Assembly: GCA_037893225.1 (NCBI GenBank)
Contig: JAZGUH010000153.1
Coordinates: forward strand, 1,178,001-1,242,000
Length of the DNA: 64,000 bases
Direction of reading: 5' to 3'
Origin: Hippasteria phrygiana
Taxonomy: Eukaryota; Echinodermata; Asteroidea; Valvatida; Goniasteridae
Below, piece by piece: positions 45,402 to 59,000 of the stretch (position 1 is the first letter of the stretch; each line of letters opens with the position of its first letter). The position numbers and the translations under genes were made by a program. Below the pieces are notes generated by a model. The model worked only from the letters and a program-made list of their open reading frames with translations. It was not told the DNA's origin and did not search any database.

Positions 45402-45965
45402 TAGGAGGGCGCTATTTGATTTGAGTAAACCTTTTGCGGGTGCACCCCACTAGATAGGCCAAAATGGCTATGCCAAACTGATTAGCATAAATTGTAAACC
45501 CACAACTTTTTTTTTTAATAATACATTTTTGGGGTCATCCAATTGATAGATTGTGTAATTATGATCAGCTATCGTAACCTGGGGGTTCTGTACTTTAACT
45601 TTTGTGAAGACTTGATGAATTTTGGCATTAAAATGTGTCCTATTTGGCTTGGCAAGTAAAGGGATGCTGTATGAAAAATGGCAGCGTGCCGGTTTGGGAA
45701 AAACCACATTTTCGGGGGGGGGGGGGGGGGGGGGGTACTCTCTAAGGATAATTAGCAAAAATTCCAAACGGCTAACCTGCCAAAAATTGAAAAGAATTTG
45801 ACATTAATTTTCAGTAGTGTCACAAAACAGAGACTCCTAGACATAGATTTTTCACTGTGAGGTTGATGGTTTTACACTAAGGTCAATGGGAGTTTATTTA
45901 GTGTTGTGTACTCTTGTATGGCACAAAAGGTTTACTAAAATCAAATACATAATAGCGCCCTCCTA
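45402..45965. mobile_element. MITE with TAGGAGGGCGCTATT ends
   Basis: TAGGAGGGCGCTATTTGATT at the left faces AATAGCGCCCTCCTA at the right, and inverted similarity continues through GTAAACCTTTTG. It carries a G-run at 45714-45735. Target duplication not clear. Confidence 0.55.
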
Positions 45966-46410
45966 GTATTTAGGCTAATTCAGAACTTTTTTTGAAGGAA
46001 ATGGAATTTCTGAAAAATCATTTCCATAATTCCACAGCCATTGAAAGTTCAAAGGCGAGATGCAACTATAAACGAGAATAAGGTACAAAATCTATTGTAC
46101 ACATTTAAGCATACTGTAAATGTGCACATTACCCAAAGCACATTCTCAAAGTACGCCATAAGTGGCTATAGAAGAGTGCAGACCAGTAAATTGGCCAAAA
46201 ATTGCCTACGCCGGCCAAATCACGGTTTGCGAGCCCTCAAATTCTCTGCTTTTAGAGTATGTAATTGTGGGCCATGGACTTGAGGATCTGTAAAAGAGAA
46301 GGCTGGAAGCTGTGCACAGGACTGCCAGCTTGTGAGTTGTATCACTGTGAAATTCGGATGAAATCAGTCGTGGATCCAGGAATTTTGTAGACGGAGGGCA
46401 CACCCAAAAC

Positions 46411-47528
46411 GGACAAATACGGTGCCAAATACTGTCCGCTCATTAGCATACTGCTCTCTGATTGGTCAAATACTGGCCACTGAGCACGCGCAAAAGACAC
46501 AGACACTATTTGGCATGTATTACATGCCAAATAGTGTCCGCTGCTAAAAAGTGTCCGCTCATGCATGCGTTGCAACATGCACAGCGGAATATATACACCC
46601 ACACACACACAAAGCACGCTACCAAATACTGTCCGTTCCTTGCCAAATCCTTTTTTTACAATACCTCATACGTATTCATGTACCAGCGACTATTTTGAAT
46701 CGTTGGATGAGTTTGTATCCACTTTTTTTTCTTGACAGCCCGTTCAATTTTATCACACTGTCTGCTTGTTACTTATGTTCCCCCTTCATATTTCCCCCAA
46801 CGTTCTCCTCTCCAAAATCCCCGTTTTGTATTTATTATAAATACTACATGTAAGTATATGTATTTAAGAACATTATGAAGATGCATGAATAAGACATGCC
46901 CTGTTCAAGAGGCCAATCAGCAGCTAGTTCCCGTTTCAATTCAGGGGAGTACAATCTTTTCAAGTTATAAACATTTTCCACATGAATGGGTAGTTTGTAA
47001 TTTGAAAGTTTGCAATTTTTTCATCCGAATATAAAAATCAACATTCCAGAAAGTGAGAATAATTCTTATTTTAATGCTCAAAATTGAAGTGCAAATCTAA
47101 TGTACAGAAATAATAAGACTAGAGGGAATAAACGCAAAACTTTGTAACGTTAGGCCCATAGCTACATGTCCTAGGATTATATGCAATAGACGTGAACAAA
47201 AATGCCAACAAAACACACAGAAACAGGCCGAACAATTGATATATGCTAGTCCATACAAAGCAATATACACAAACTCAAGTTAATCAACAATAAAAGAGGT
47301 AAAATAAACCCAAAAAGATGATATTAAAAGATGCGAATGATCGTCACGCAGTGTTGATAGCTTGAGCCTTGACGGCAAAAAAGACGCGATGGATGCACGC
47401 TACGTACGCCCGGACACTATTTAGCAAGCTTCCGGAATCGCGATGACGTAATACCCACTTGACAAATCAGAGAGCAGTATGCTAATGAGCGGACAGTATT
47501 TGGCACCGTACACTTTTTGGCATGACAC
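46411..47528. mobile_element. Non-autonomous transposon with long inverted ends, copy 2
   Basis: This is the inverse of the element at 31997-33152. It shares CATTAGCATACTGCTCTCTG, the ACATGCCAAATAGTGTCCG pair and the AAACCCAAAAAGATGATATT segment. The right end ACACTTTTTGGCATGACAC is intact; the left outer end is lost. Confidence 0.75.
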
Positions 47529-48115
47529 CTGTCCTCTTTCCAGCTCTTAAAAATACAAACTTTAAACTGACACGCGACGGTCTTGAAAAAAAGACATTTT
47601 AATTTCTTTAAGTAAAGTATCTAGCATGTAAAAACATAAGGCCTTTATCGAAAAGTAAAATATTTCTTGTTTTGTAAAGTACTTCCCACAAATAACCATA
47701 TCAGCAAACATTACAGCTTCCCTTTTCTTCCGTTTGTCGTAATAGCAGGAAGGAATTTATTCTTCCAGAGAGCGAGGATAATGAATATTAAAAAAAAAAA
47801 AAAATAGAAAATCTAGTGACTGTATTCATATACATCATGTATAACCACAACCCTGTATTGAACGAATTATGCAGATACCTTGAAAGACAATACAAATGCT
47901 CTCATAAAAAAAAAGCCCCGAAACCCTGCTGTGTCCCTGCCTTACAAATTTCAAATTGAATGACTAATTTGTCAGCATATAAAGTAAGTTAAAACATTCC
48001 AATGAAACATTCAACAAAACAGATGGAATAAGTTTCCATCTGAAATATAGAATTAGACTAAGAGGCAGGGCACTTAATGTGTAGGGCAATTATTCATCGA
48101 TCGCATAAAAACAGT
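47529..48115. other. Non-coding stretch
   Basis: AT-rich with A-runs; nothing recognised. Confidence 0.5.
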
Positions 48116-48123
48116 GCAGAATG

Positions 48124-48316
48124 CAGAGTTGAAGTGAGTCCTTTTGCAAGTCCAGTCAGAAGTCCTTTCATAAAGCTGGTCACACAAGTAACTGGATGAA
48201 CAATGACAAAGGAATGCCTTTGTCAAAGCTCATTTGAATAGCTTTTGATTGGAATTAGGACTGGAGGGCTTGTGATGGACTTGCAGGGACTTGCGATGGA
48301 CTCGACTACATCCCTG
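48124..48316. mobile_element. hAT-like MITE, copy 4 (perfect 8-bp duplication)
   Basis: It starts CAGAGTTGAAGTGAGTCC and ends GACTCGACTACATCCCTG. GCAGAATG occurs exactly on both sides (48116-48123, 48317-48324). The interior matches copy 1 (AAGGAATGCCTTTGTCAAAG). Confidence 0.82.
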
Positions 48317-48618
48317 GCAGAATGTTGTAAGGGAAAATCCACTGAATAGACAAATTCCGAAAAGACGAAAATAGCACTGATCTGCGCACTTCCGGGTTTG
48401 AAAGAGAGGACCCCAGTGCTAAGTAAACAACTTACAATGACGAACGTGCACTGCGCTGCCATTTATTTATGTGATTCGTTCACGCATGAATGAATTTGTT
48501 GAATAGCACTGTGTTTGTTTAGCAATGAGATCCTCGCTTTCGACCCGGAAGTGCGCAGAAGAGGCTAATGTGAAATTCCTCTACTGAAATTTTCAGCCAG
48601 AGCATCATAGCAACTACA

Positions 48619-48848
48619 ATAAGCCAGTTCGGTATTTCAACTGCGCATGTGCACAATGACACTTTATACCCAATGACCCGCGTACGTGACCTAGCGCGTG
48701 TGTGAACGCAAAAGGTGGTCGCACAACACGCGATTGTTAAATTCAATCAGAATGGGCGTTTGCGTAACATCGCGTAACATCGCGTAACATTACGTCAGCA
48801 ATTTTATCCTGAATAACCTTTGACCTTTGAGATACCGAACTGGCTTAT
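48619..48848. mobile_element. MITE with ATAAGCCAGTTCGGTAT ends
   Basis: ATAAGCCAGTTCGGTAT at the left is exactly inverted as ATACCGAACTGGCTTAT at the right. Target duplication not identified. Confidence 0.55.
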
Positions 48849-49141
48849 TATAATGTCTATCTAATATTAGGGCTTCAAACTTGACCATAGTTATCTGTTC
48901 CATCATATGGAAGCCAGACATTTTTGTCAATAAATACACGCAGCACTTTTTGAAGTGCAAATTTTAAGGATAAAAGATTAAGGAACGTGGTCTGATCCCA
49001 ATACGCAAGTCTTAACTTGCCCCAGTTGGTTTTGAGTTAGAAAAGGCAAGACTTTTGAAGTTTTCACCTTATTCAAGTCAGCACAGCTCCGTCATCTTAG
49101 TTAGTAATTACCCTTGTTACCCTTGGTAAGGCTTGGGTAAA

Positions 49142-49172
49142 CCATGGAGGAAGGAAGTTCCTTCCTCCATGG
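49142..49172. repeat. 31-bp palindrome CCATGGAGGAAGGAA...
   Basis: A perfect inverted pair around a single central base, with the same arms as the palindrome at 36137-36164, 13 kb away. Confidence 0.8.
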
Positions 49173-49826
49173 GTAAACCTCTAAGTGTTTACACGGTGGG
49201 AAAATTTGAATGGAAAAACAAAAAAAAGCCTGTGCATAAGGTCTAACTGCGCAAAATCACACGATAAAGAGCCAAGTAAATATATTTTCAATGCGTACAA
49301 AACTATTAGAAAAAAACAAAAAACCTTGGATCTTGTTTAACAATGGGAGAAAATCAGATCTGCATACAATGATTACTTTACACATCTTTTTACTTATCAC
49401 GATTACACACCCAGCCTCGGCTTTTAGCCTTGTAACACCCGACTTACATAAATTGATATCATTTAATTAAATTCCCAATCAGAATTATGCAGTATAACCA
49501 AACACCAATCTGCTTTAAAAAAAAACATTCCCAAAATATTTAAAACAAAAATATAGACAGAAAGACAGAACTACAACATAATGTAAAAAAAAGTCTTTTA
49601 AAAAATTGTAAATATTCTTACAGTACTCACCCTGTGTGTGAAATACATTACCACAGGCCCTCTTCACAGGTCATAAATTAAAAAAGATGTTATTTCATTC
49701 TTGATATTTTTTAAGAGTAGTCATAAACCCTTTTTGACAAACTTTCAACGTTATTCTTGTGACCTGAAAAGATGTACCGTGCAATGAAACAAATCCCAAA
49801 TTTTTAACCCTCCTTTGAAGGATTCA

Positions 49827-50082
49827 TCACAGGACAGTTTCCATTTTGATGACCCAGGCCCATCGGCATGGCAACTGGGCCTGGTTCAGCGTTGGCATGG
49901 AAACCAGAATCCCTGTTCCAGAGGACGCCCTCTTCCACTGCAGCGGCTGGGAGTAGCCCAGCATGGTTAATTGAGTCTGGTTGGTTGCTATGGGAGCACT
50001 GAGGAGTAGCTGGTTGGTGATTGGCCAGTCCAGGACAATAGCAAAAACGAACAGAATCGACCCTCCCGGCTTGGAAGTGTAC
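49827..50082 (-). CDS. FUCA1: FUCA exon 8 (terminal)
   Basis: The acceptor is AAACAG|GTACACT and the stop TGA is at 49827-49829; 85 codons including stop. It codes [20 protein letters not shown] and a short tail ending WVIKMETVL. Confidence 0.9.
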
Positions 50083-53000
50083 CTGTTTTCAACCGAGACA
50101 AGGAATATTTAGAGAATGAAAATTCAATATCTTGAAGTATGATATACGAGGGTCTGCTGAAAAGTTCATAGGTTGACTCTGAAGGAGTAATGCCAGATCA
50201 ATAAAACTTAAAATGCATTTATTTCAACCCTTTTGATAACTAATTACATGCTGTTGGAATCTCCCGTGAGAGAGTTGAGAACATTCTGAGTACAGAACTT
50301 GGAATGTCAAAGGTTTCTGCTCGGTGGGTGCCGCGTCTTCTGACCCCTGATCAAAAGCGCACCAGGCTGGTCATGTCAAGGGATAAACTTGGAGCGTTTT
50401 AAAGCAGATCCAGCTAATTTCATCAAACGTTTCCTAACCCAGGATGAGTGCTGGGTCCATCACTGAGCCCACAGAGGCAATCCATGCAATGAAAACACAC
50501 CACCTCACCCCCTCCAAAGAAGGCCAAGGTCGTTTTGATGCCAAATTTTGTCAATTTTTACAAAGTCGTCTACAAACCACCAAATACGGCCTTACTGGAA
50601 ACAAACAATGCAATTAATTATCAAAAGGGTTTAAATAAATGCATGCTAAGTTTCATTAATCTGGCATTACTCCTTCAGAGTCAACCTACGAACTTTTCAG
50701 CCGACCCTCGTAAACCTGTGAGAATTGTGAGTCCCGTTTTAAGAGTGATTTTGTACACGTTCATATGTGTTTATTTTGATTGCTGAAATGGAAATAAGTG
50801 TTTTTTTAGGTCTTTTATGTGCCAACAGAAATAATGGACACAATATTTTGTATTCACTTTTTAGGAAGGTTTGTTGAAATCGGCTCTTACCAGACACCTG
50901 TTGTCTTTGTGTCATTCTGGACCCTCCATGGCTTGGAGGCATAGATGGCCTCACCGTTCACCTTCAACCAATCCCCCATCTGACGTAGACGCTCCTCAAA
51001 TATCGGCACAATGCGGCCATCGTGGGTGGGGCCGACGTTGACCAAGAGGTTGCCACCACAGCTGTAAAGTAATACACGTTGATTTGCTTTGATGGCCTCT
51101 CTAAAGAAACGAGGCATATACATGAACCCGTCTAAGTCAATTCTTCAATACAAACATGCACGTTTCAATAGGAGTATCGCTGCACAAGCACAATGGAGCT
51201 TCGCACATCTGATGACGTCAAATACATCTTGTTCTGTTTGTCGGGGTGCACAATTTTTCAGATTTGGTTCCATTTCTACCACTTTGATGGGTAAACTGTT
51301 AAGGAAAGTGTTGTGATAGTGTGATATGCAGCGCACAGATGTACAAACCCATGATTAAAGCTGAGTAAACAATACTGAGTATACAGTGCTTATAAAATAC
51401 GTCGGTGAAGGGCAAAACCCCATATATTGAATTGACATCATCCCGACGCAAATTCTATCTTATGAATAGTTTGGATGCGGTACCCACCACTAACCAGATT
51501 TGATCCAGCCAACCAATTTCGAAAAGATCGGTGGTCGAGTGGTAAGACGTCTAGACTAGAAAGTAGCAAGTCGTTGGTTCGAGTCCCACCCTAGTGATTT
51601 TTTTTCCAAATAATCTCTTGGGACAATACTGAGTATACAGTGTTTATAAAATACGTCGGTGAAGGGCAAAACCCCATATATTGAATGATTAAAGCTGACA
51701 ACACAAACGCTTATTTTTTTCCCACAGGTAGGCCTATTAATTATAACATCACATTGCACATGCGCAATAAAGATGCAACCACCAGAACTGAGCTTCAAAC
51801 GTCTGACTGCATGTGTATCTTCAAAAATGCAAAATGTCCCCCAAAACAGAAACAAATCCCCAGTACCCCAACTACCACAGAACCACCAAACCCAGCTGTG
51901 CCAAAAGCTTTTTCCCTCGTTCTGTATCTCTATGGAATTCTTTGCCTGGTGCATGTTTCCCTTCATCTTGCGATCTTTCCTGCTTCAAGAGGAATATTAA
52001 TTCCTACCTCTTGTATCTTTCATTCTTTTTCTTTTTGTAGCTCCATACCTGGAGTGGCTTTTAGTAGCCTTGTTTGGGACGAACTTGAATAAAAAAAAAA
52101 AAAAGAGTAAAAGATGAATTAGAAACCAACACTACCTAATGGTCTCTGCGAGAGTAGTTATGAGCTCGTCCGTGGTGAGGAAATCGGCAAGCTGAGCTTC
52201 ACGACGGAATGCCCATGCCTTCTTGTCGATGGTCATGGCATTCTCCCACTTGTGTTTTTGTAGGATTCCTGTGGAAAATAGAACAGAAGATAAACCATTT
52301 TAATGGTGAAGTCTCGTTTAAAGGAACCGTGAAATAAATTTCTATTTTAAACTTTCACATATGTTAATATGTCTTGCAAAAATATGAGCATGATCCAAAT
52401 GCTCATTTTCATTGGAAGTGTAAAGAAAGTGGTGGTTTCAGTTCATTTGAAATCTTTCCAGTTTACTCAGGCAAGAGGACACTACTTTCTGTTTGATAAT
52501 GGAAGTAACTCCTTGTAACAAGAGCATAACAGTGTTAAAATCGTACCTTCAAAATAGCCTACTGACAACATTTTTAATAAATGTTGATTACAAATGGATT
52601 CCAAACGAAGCATTTGGTATGAAAATCAACTGGGGGGGGGGGATCAGGTTGACCTAGTGGTACTTTCCTCGCCTTCCACCACTGTGACCCGGGTCCGAAT
52701 CCCGGGGCCGACATATGGACTGGGTTTTCAGTCCCTGCCTGATTCTGTGGGTTTTCCCCAGAATATCATTCTGGGGTTTTCCTCCCACTTCTAAAACTGA
52801 AAATTTCTTCGTTGTCTTCCTGCAATATTTTTATATGTGCGTAAATATTTATTTTTAATTAAAGATGTATGCAGGACCCCAATGGAAACCAGTTTAAACT
52901 GTTTGGGCACACCCTGGGTAAAGAAATGTATCAAATAAAAAGAAATAAATGTCCTTGTTATGGCGCCCTCTTGTTGTCATGTATAAGGCCATGGTCCAGC

Positions 53001-56000
53001 CAGTTGGATACTAACCAGGGTTGTATCGGTCCTTGCAAGAGTAGTATCCCCCGTGTTTGCAGGAAGTGCCCTGCCCCCATCTGTCGTTGGTTACAACTGT
53101 ATCTTTCACTGGGCTAAAAACATGAAAAATGTACCATTTTCTTCGGTAAAAATGAACCATTTCCTTCGGTTAAAATGATAGCAAACATTAATCTCACAGT
53201 GACAACTTGTGTCAGTCAAGAAGTAAAAAGTGGAATTTTGTATCACTTTCCAGCGATGGTCGGTTGACTGTCATTTTTCAAATACAGCTCGATCCCAATG
53301 TACCAACTAAGTTAGTCTACATTTTGTCCAAGCAATTGGGCACATATCCGTGAATGGATGCAAGCCAGCTAGTCTAGTTCCCTGACCTGATAATTCCCTG
53401 TGACTTTTTCTCACCTACTATTATACAGCCATGCCAGGAATTCCGTGCTGTTCCAGTAAGTTGGAGAGGCTTCCCAGTCCCCATCAGACCACAGTATGTC
53501 CGGCTTGTAATTCTCCACAATCTCGTGTAACTCCGGCATGGATACATCCTGAAGAAGCAACAAAACAAACAACATAACGTCAACTCTGGATAAAGCTAGG
53601 ACTGGAGAAAGCTGGTCACTGTGCACAGGTGGCCCCTGTACCGAGGTTTGAATTTTGTATACACACAAACAAACCAAGTGGAGTTTATGAACATTTGAAG
53701 TGACAAGGCAACATTTAAATGATATAGAACTGAACAATTAAAATGCAATTTTTTCCCCCAAATCCCTCGGGACAACACTGCGTTTATAAAATACGTCGGT
53801 GAAGGGCAAAACCCAATATATTGAATTTACATCACCCCGACACAAATTCCATCTTATGAATAGTTTGGTTGCGGTACCCACTGCTATATCAGATTCGAAC
53901 CAGCCAGCTAACTCCGGCAAGTTCGGTGGTCGAGTGGTAAGACATCTGCACTAGAAAGCAGGAGGTCGTGGGTTCGAGTCCCACCCGAGTGATTTTTCCA
54001 AATAATCTCTCGGGACAACACTGAGTATACAGTGTTTATAAAATATGTCGGTGAATTAGGGCAAAACCCCATAAATTATATTGAATTAAAATGCAATTAA
54101 CTACTTAAGTTCAGGAGCAAAGAGACTGCCCTCTCCAAGATTGCAGTTGTTTACCCAAAAGTTAGGCCTACATGTAGTAAGGTACAATAATTGCCTAAAA
54201 AAGTAGTTTGCCAACGGAAAACTTGGCCTTACCCGGACATAAGTCTGTGTTTGGAATCCACCTTTCTTGTCTTGCAGATAGAGTGGGTTGAACCATTCAA
54301 ACAGAGAGTGGTACAGGCCAAAGTGGACGTCCTTGGTGTATTTACGGATAGCTGCTGCCAAGTCACCTGTGGAACCAAACATTTTAAAGGCAAGATTTTG
54401 ACGAGTCAAGCAGTTTTGGTAAAATAAAATTATATATTTCTGTCAGTTTTCTCAATTAGTGCCAACTGCACTGCGCAGGGGCAGATCCGGGGGTAGAGGT
54501 GCGGCTGGCTGCTGGGGGTGGGATGGGATGGGTGGGGATGGGATGGGTGGGGATGGGATAGGGTGGGGGTTGGCATGGGGTGGGGGTTGGCATGGGGTGG
54601 GGGTTGGCATGGGGTGGGGGTTGGCATGGGGTGGGGGTTGGCATGGGGTGGGGGTTGGCATGGGGTGGGGGTTGGCATGGGGTGGGGGTTGGCATGGGGT
54701 GGGGGTTGGCATGGGGTGGGGGTTGGCATGGGGCGGGGGTTGGCATGGGGTGGGGGTGGGGTATGGGTTGGTGATATGGGTGTTTGGAGTTGGGGGTCAA
54801 CTGCCCCTCCATCCAATTATAGGCCTGTTCCGGGTATCCGGGTACCCGGATACCTGAATGCCGGCATCAATATCCGGTTCCATTTTTCCGGTTCGGGTAC
54901 CCGAAACTTACGGTGGAAAATTCAATGTAAGGTTTCATACCAAAAATGAATAAATAAATACAATCTATTTCAAACTCTGTTCCGACTCGAAAGACCCGAA
55001 CCGTCCGGCGGTGTTTTGAAAACAATGCGTCAACAAAAATGCAGTGAATGGAAAGTATCAATAATGTGGTCGGCCAACGCTGTTTGTATCTTATCTATAG
55101 CTATCTTGTTGCTTATTATAGTCTGTCAATGGAGGTGAACTGCGGTTTACGCTGGGGCTAAACTAGCTCCGCGAGAGTAATATTGATCTTGAGAGAGTGA
55201 ACGTTGCTCAGACACTGGGGCAGCGGGAATGGGAAGCGCTCTCCGTATTAGGCCTACGGGTATACGTTAAAACAAAAACAATAAAAGGCTTTGCTTGGAG
55301 GAGGCTTTGCTTGGAGTATTAAATTTGTTTATGGTGTGTGATTATTTTGGTGTCCGACTACATGTACATGTACATGTGCCCTGTCAACTCGTACCCGAGT
55401 AAACTCGTACCCGAGTAAACTCGTACCCAGGTTAACTCGTACCCAGGCCTGCCAGGTTAACTCGTACTCTGTGGATGATTTAATATTTAACCCCTTGCGT
55501 ACGGAAGACGCCAAAATGGCGCAAAAAACAAAAAACAGTACCACCAGGCCGGATGACGCCATTTGCCGCTATTTGTGCAATTTCAATCCATTGTTGGATT
55601 AGTGTATGTTACGCTTGACTGCACAAGCAAAGGCCGGCGCGACACCCCGGCGCCTCCTGTAAATAACCGTACTCGAGGTCTTTTTAAATATCTGAACCTT
55701 CTAAACGATATTTTTATAGAGACTGGACGACAGGTAATGACTGCAGCTGTGAAAACGTCTTCAATGGAGAATGTCTATATAATAGGTCAAATTTAACATA
55801 ATTAATGTTCAACTTCAAAGGTCCTGGTGTCCCTGAAATCAGTAATAAACACAAAGCCAAGATCGTAACTTTGCCTTAATAAGGCGGTTATACTACATGA
55901 GCCCCATTTTTGTTCTTGTGCTGGATATTTTTCGCCGTCCCTGCGACAGAAGAACCGCCCCAGTATAAAATCGCTTTGGACAAGGCTTTACCTCTTTTTT

Positions 56001-59000
56001 TACAAAGAAGATAGTGGCACGCTCGTGCAGTCGCCCAATCACAGGCTATTACGAACGTTGTGATATCTGGCCGGCGCCGAACAACCAATAAGTCCATATG
56101 AAGAGCCATAGTAGACCAATCACGCAGTTCAGTGAGTCCACCTCGCACACGTGCCGTCCAATCAGCACACGGCACTCGCTCCCCCTGTGTGCAGTGCACG
56201 TGCGGCATGCAGTGCATGCATAGACTGGTTGCCGCATTTCCATCATGCCTTCTTTGGCACTTAGTGGGCGGCGCGGCGGGAACCAGTACAGCATTGCTGC
56301 ATTGAGCATGACACACGTGTTTTCATCACGGTGATAGGAAATCACGCACCGAAAGGAACTTGTAATCGCGAAGGGAACTTGTAAAAACACCGGAGGTTTC
56401 TTTAAAAAAAATAGCGAATGTAAGTAGGCAAACAAATTACAAGCGTTTTTGACGAAAATATGTTATTGAGAGGCGTTTTGTGAAGACGGAAAATACAACA
56501 GGATTATTTTTTTTATTGATTTTTTAATGTTTTTTTTTTTTAACTTGCCAATAAAAATGTTAGGGTCGCAGCCGTAAAATTAGGGTAGATCGGGTAACCG
56601 AAAGCAAAACTATTTTTGCGGGGGCCTTTTAGCGGCTGCACGGTGCAATTTTTTATTTTTTATTTTTTTATTTTTTTTTTTTTAACGGTCCACTTCCGGG
56701 TACCCGAGAACCGAACCAGTGTGGCGTTCGGGTACCCGGATCTAAAATTACCCGTGAACGCACAGCCCTATCCAATTTTGTGCCAAAAATATTTATGTCT
56801 AACAGTACACTACAGTTTTAGGCCAGGCATGTTCACTGGCCTTTGTTTTGCTTTCATACTAACTGTCATACTTGGTCATTTTGTATAAAAGGCCAGACTT
56901 ATTTTTCTGTTACAGGTAAAAAAAAAAAGACAGGCCTAACACCTCCCCTCTTCTCCAAGCATTCCTGGAACTGCTCTAGCCCTAGAACTAGAAGGACGCC
57001 ATAATATGGCGTCCTTCTAGGGCTAGAACTGCCCCTGCTGTTTTGATGCTGCCTGAAACAAACTTTTCTCACTGACCGACAAGATCTCTCTTGGGGCCAA
57101 CGTCCACAGAGTTCCAGTTCCATGAATACTTGGATGGCCAGTTGGTGAAGCCCTCGTGGTGTTTGCTGGTCAGCACAACATACCTGCAAATAACGATGCA
57201 CTTTTGTTGAAGTTGAACCTGCATGCAGTACCACACTGACTACGCCACCTCCATAAATAAGCAACTAAGAATAGCATTTGGGAAATATGTGACCCGCTCT
57301 GCAAAAAGGGCACATAAGTCGCTGTATGCTTTTACGTGTAATGGGCCATTTTATGTGAAGAGGGTCAACAATTCTTCAAACAAGTGATTTTTAAGGGAGG
57401 TAATTTTTTGCATCTTTGATACCTATAATTATCCTAGTTCACAACCAAAATCTTTGATTTCAGTAAATAAAGTTAGAAAAAGATTGTGTTTGTGTCGAGT
57501 GCTTCAATCTATTGCTTTGCTTTTTTTTTTAATGGCTTGTTTCTCCTTAAGTCATTTCAAGAAATTCCTGAAAACAAACATGCAAATTTTCAAATATCTC
57601 ATGAATGCAAAATGCTACAGGCCTCAGACAGTACATGCATACCATATGAAAGCTTATAAAATGGCCTCCAGCTATATATAAAACACTATTTTCAAATTTT
57701 GCAACATAATTGCCCTCTTTGCAGAGTGGGTCACATATTTCTTTAGTTTTTCACAATTCTTTCTTGCAGAACTTTTTGACCCTCCCCCGACAGATGTATA
57801 TGACATTTTAAGTTCAATTTAGCTTGAAAATTCCAGCTCGTGGCTTATGACATGTGAGATTCGCCATTAGAGCTGGAACTGGAAGTTATTCTATAGGGTA
57901 GGTTAGGGTCGTTTAAGATCTTGCCCATATCTTCCGTTTCCCTGAATATATCAACTAAACACTCCCGTCAGGGTAGAGCAGTCATTCATGCAGCTTGTCA
58001 TCCCCTCAAAATTAGAATATGCTCAAGTTAAACCCGAAAAAAAAATGAATTTTTCGTGCAACTCGGTGCATGCACAAACCAGCTGTGTACAAAGTAATGG
58101 AGCGGATTTTTGAACATGATGCATGAACCCATAGACTACGCGCGCCTCGGGGCTCGATATCCAACGGCTGTTTGCTGAAATACTGACAGCGATCAGCAAA
58201 CAGCCGTTGTAAAGCGAGACGCGCGCTGCGCGGGCCGCGCGCTGGCCGATAGTCGATCAAAAAACATCGTTCATGTTAAAAAACCCGCTCCATTAATTTG
58301 TACACAGCTGGTTTGTGCATGCACCGAGTTGCATGAAAAATTCATTTTTTTTCCGAGTTTAACTTGAGCATATTTTTATTTTGAGGGGATGACAAGCTGC
58401 ATGAATGACTACTCTGCCGGCAAGGTGAGTGTTTGGTTGATATATGCAGGGAAACGGAAGATATCGGCAAGATCTAAACCAACCCTAACGAACCCTATAG
58501 AATTCCTTCCAGCTCTAAATGGCGAATCTCGCAGTCATGAGCCTAGAGTTGGAATTTTTAAGCTACATAACAACATGCCCTGCGTGGTCAATCACCACTC
58601 TCTGGAAATGCTCCAGGACTAGGATTAACAGTTTCTCATTGATCAATAAACATCATCAGAGAGGCATTGGAGGGTGGGGTTTGCTTGAAAATCACATGCA
58701 TGAACATTGAAGAATTGTACGGCTGAATTAGGAGAGATGCTCCTAATTAAAAAGTTGAAATTAACTAATTACTAATCTTAGACCGATTTTGTTTCATTCA
58801 ACGTATCACTGGAAACCTGATAACTTTAAATAGAGAATTAGCAATTCAATTCCAACTATTATTTTGTCGTTAACCCTAACCCTCTTTTGGCTAGAAACCC
58901 TGCCAGACGCATCAGATTGCATACTTTGTCACATTGTCATTGACTTGTGTGCAGAGTGCAGCAAGGTCAAGCTGTCACCACAGATGCACTGCGTGTGCTG

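Larger units (their letters stand above)
54820..56770. mobile_element. hAT-like element, 1.95 kb, in FUCA intron 2
   Basis: It starts TAGGCCTGTTCCGGGTAT and ends GAACGCACAGCCCTA. The flanks TCCAATTA (54812-54819) and TCCAATTT (56771-56778) form an 8-bp duplication with one change. GGGTACCCG words recur near both ends. It contains the piggyBac-like MITE 55491-55683. No transposase domain was recognised in its frames. Confidence 0.65.

Noticed and set aside
51527..51600. A genuine tRNA gene
   Set aside because: The boxes are good, but the cloverleaf is imperfect and the unit is embedded in a repeat found again at 53922-53994, so it is a retroposon promoter.
54430..54949. Proline- or glycine-rich frames
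   Set aside because: They are translations of the 17-bp minisatellite.
55888..56435. Two overlapping minus-strand frames of 128-142 residues inside the hAT-like element, considered as transposase
   Set aside because: No hAT dimerisation or catalytic motif visible.
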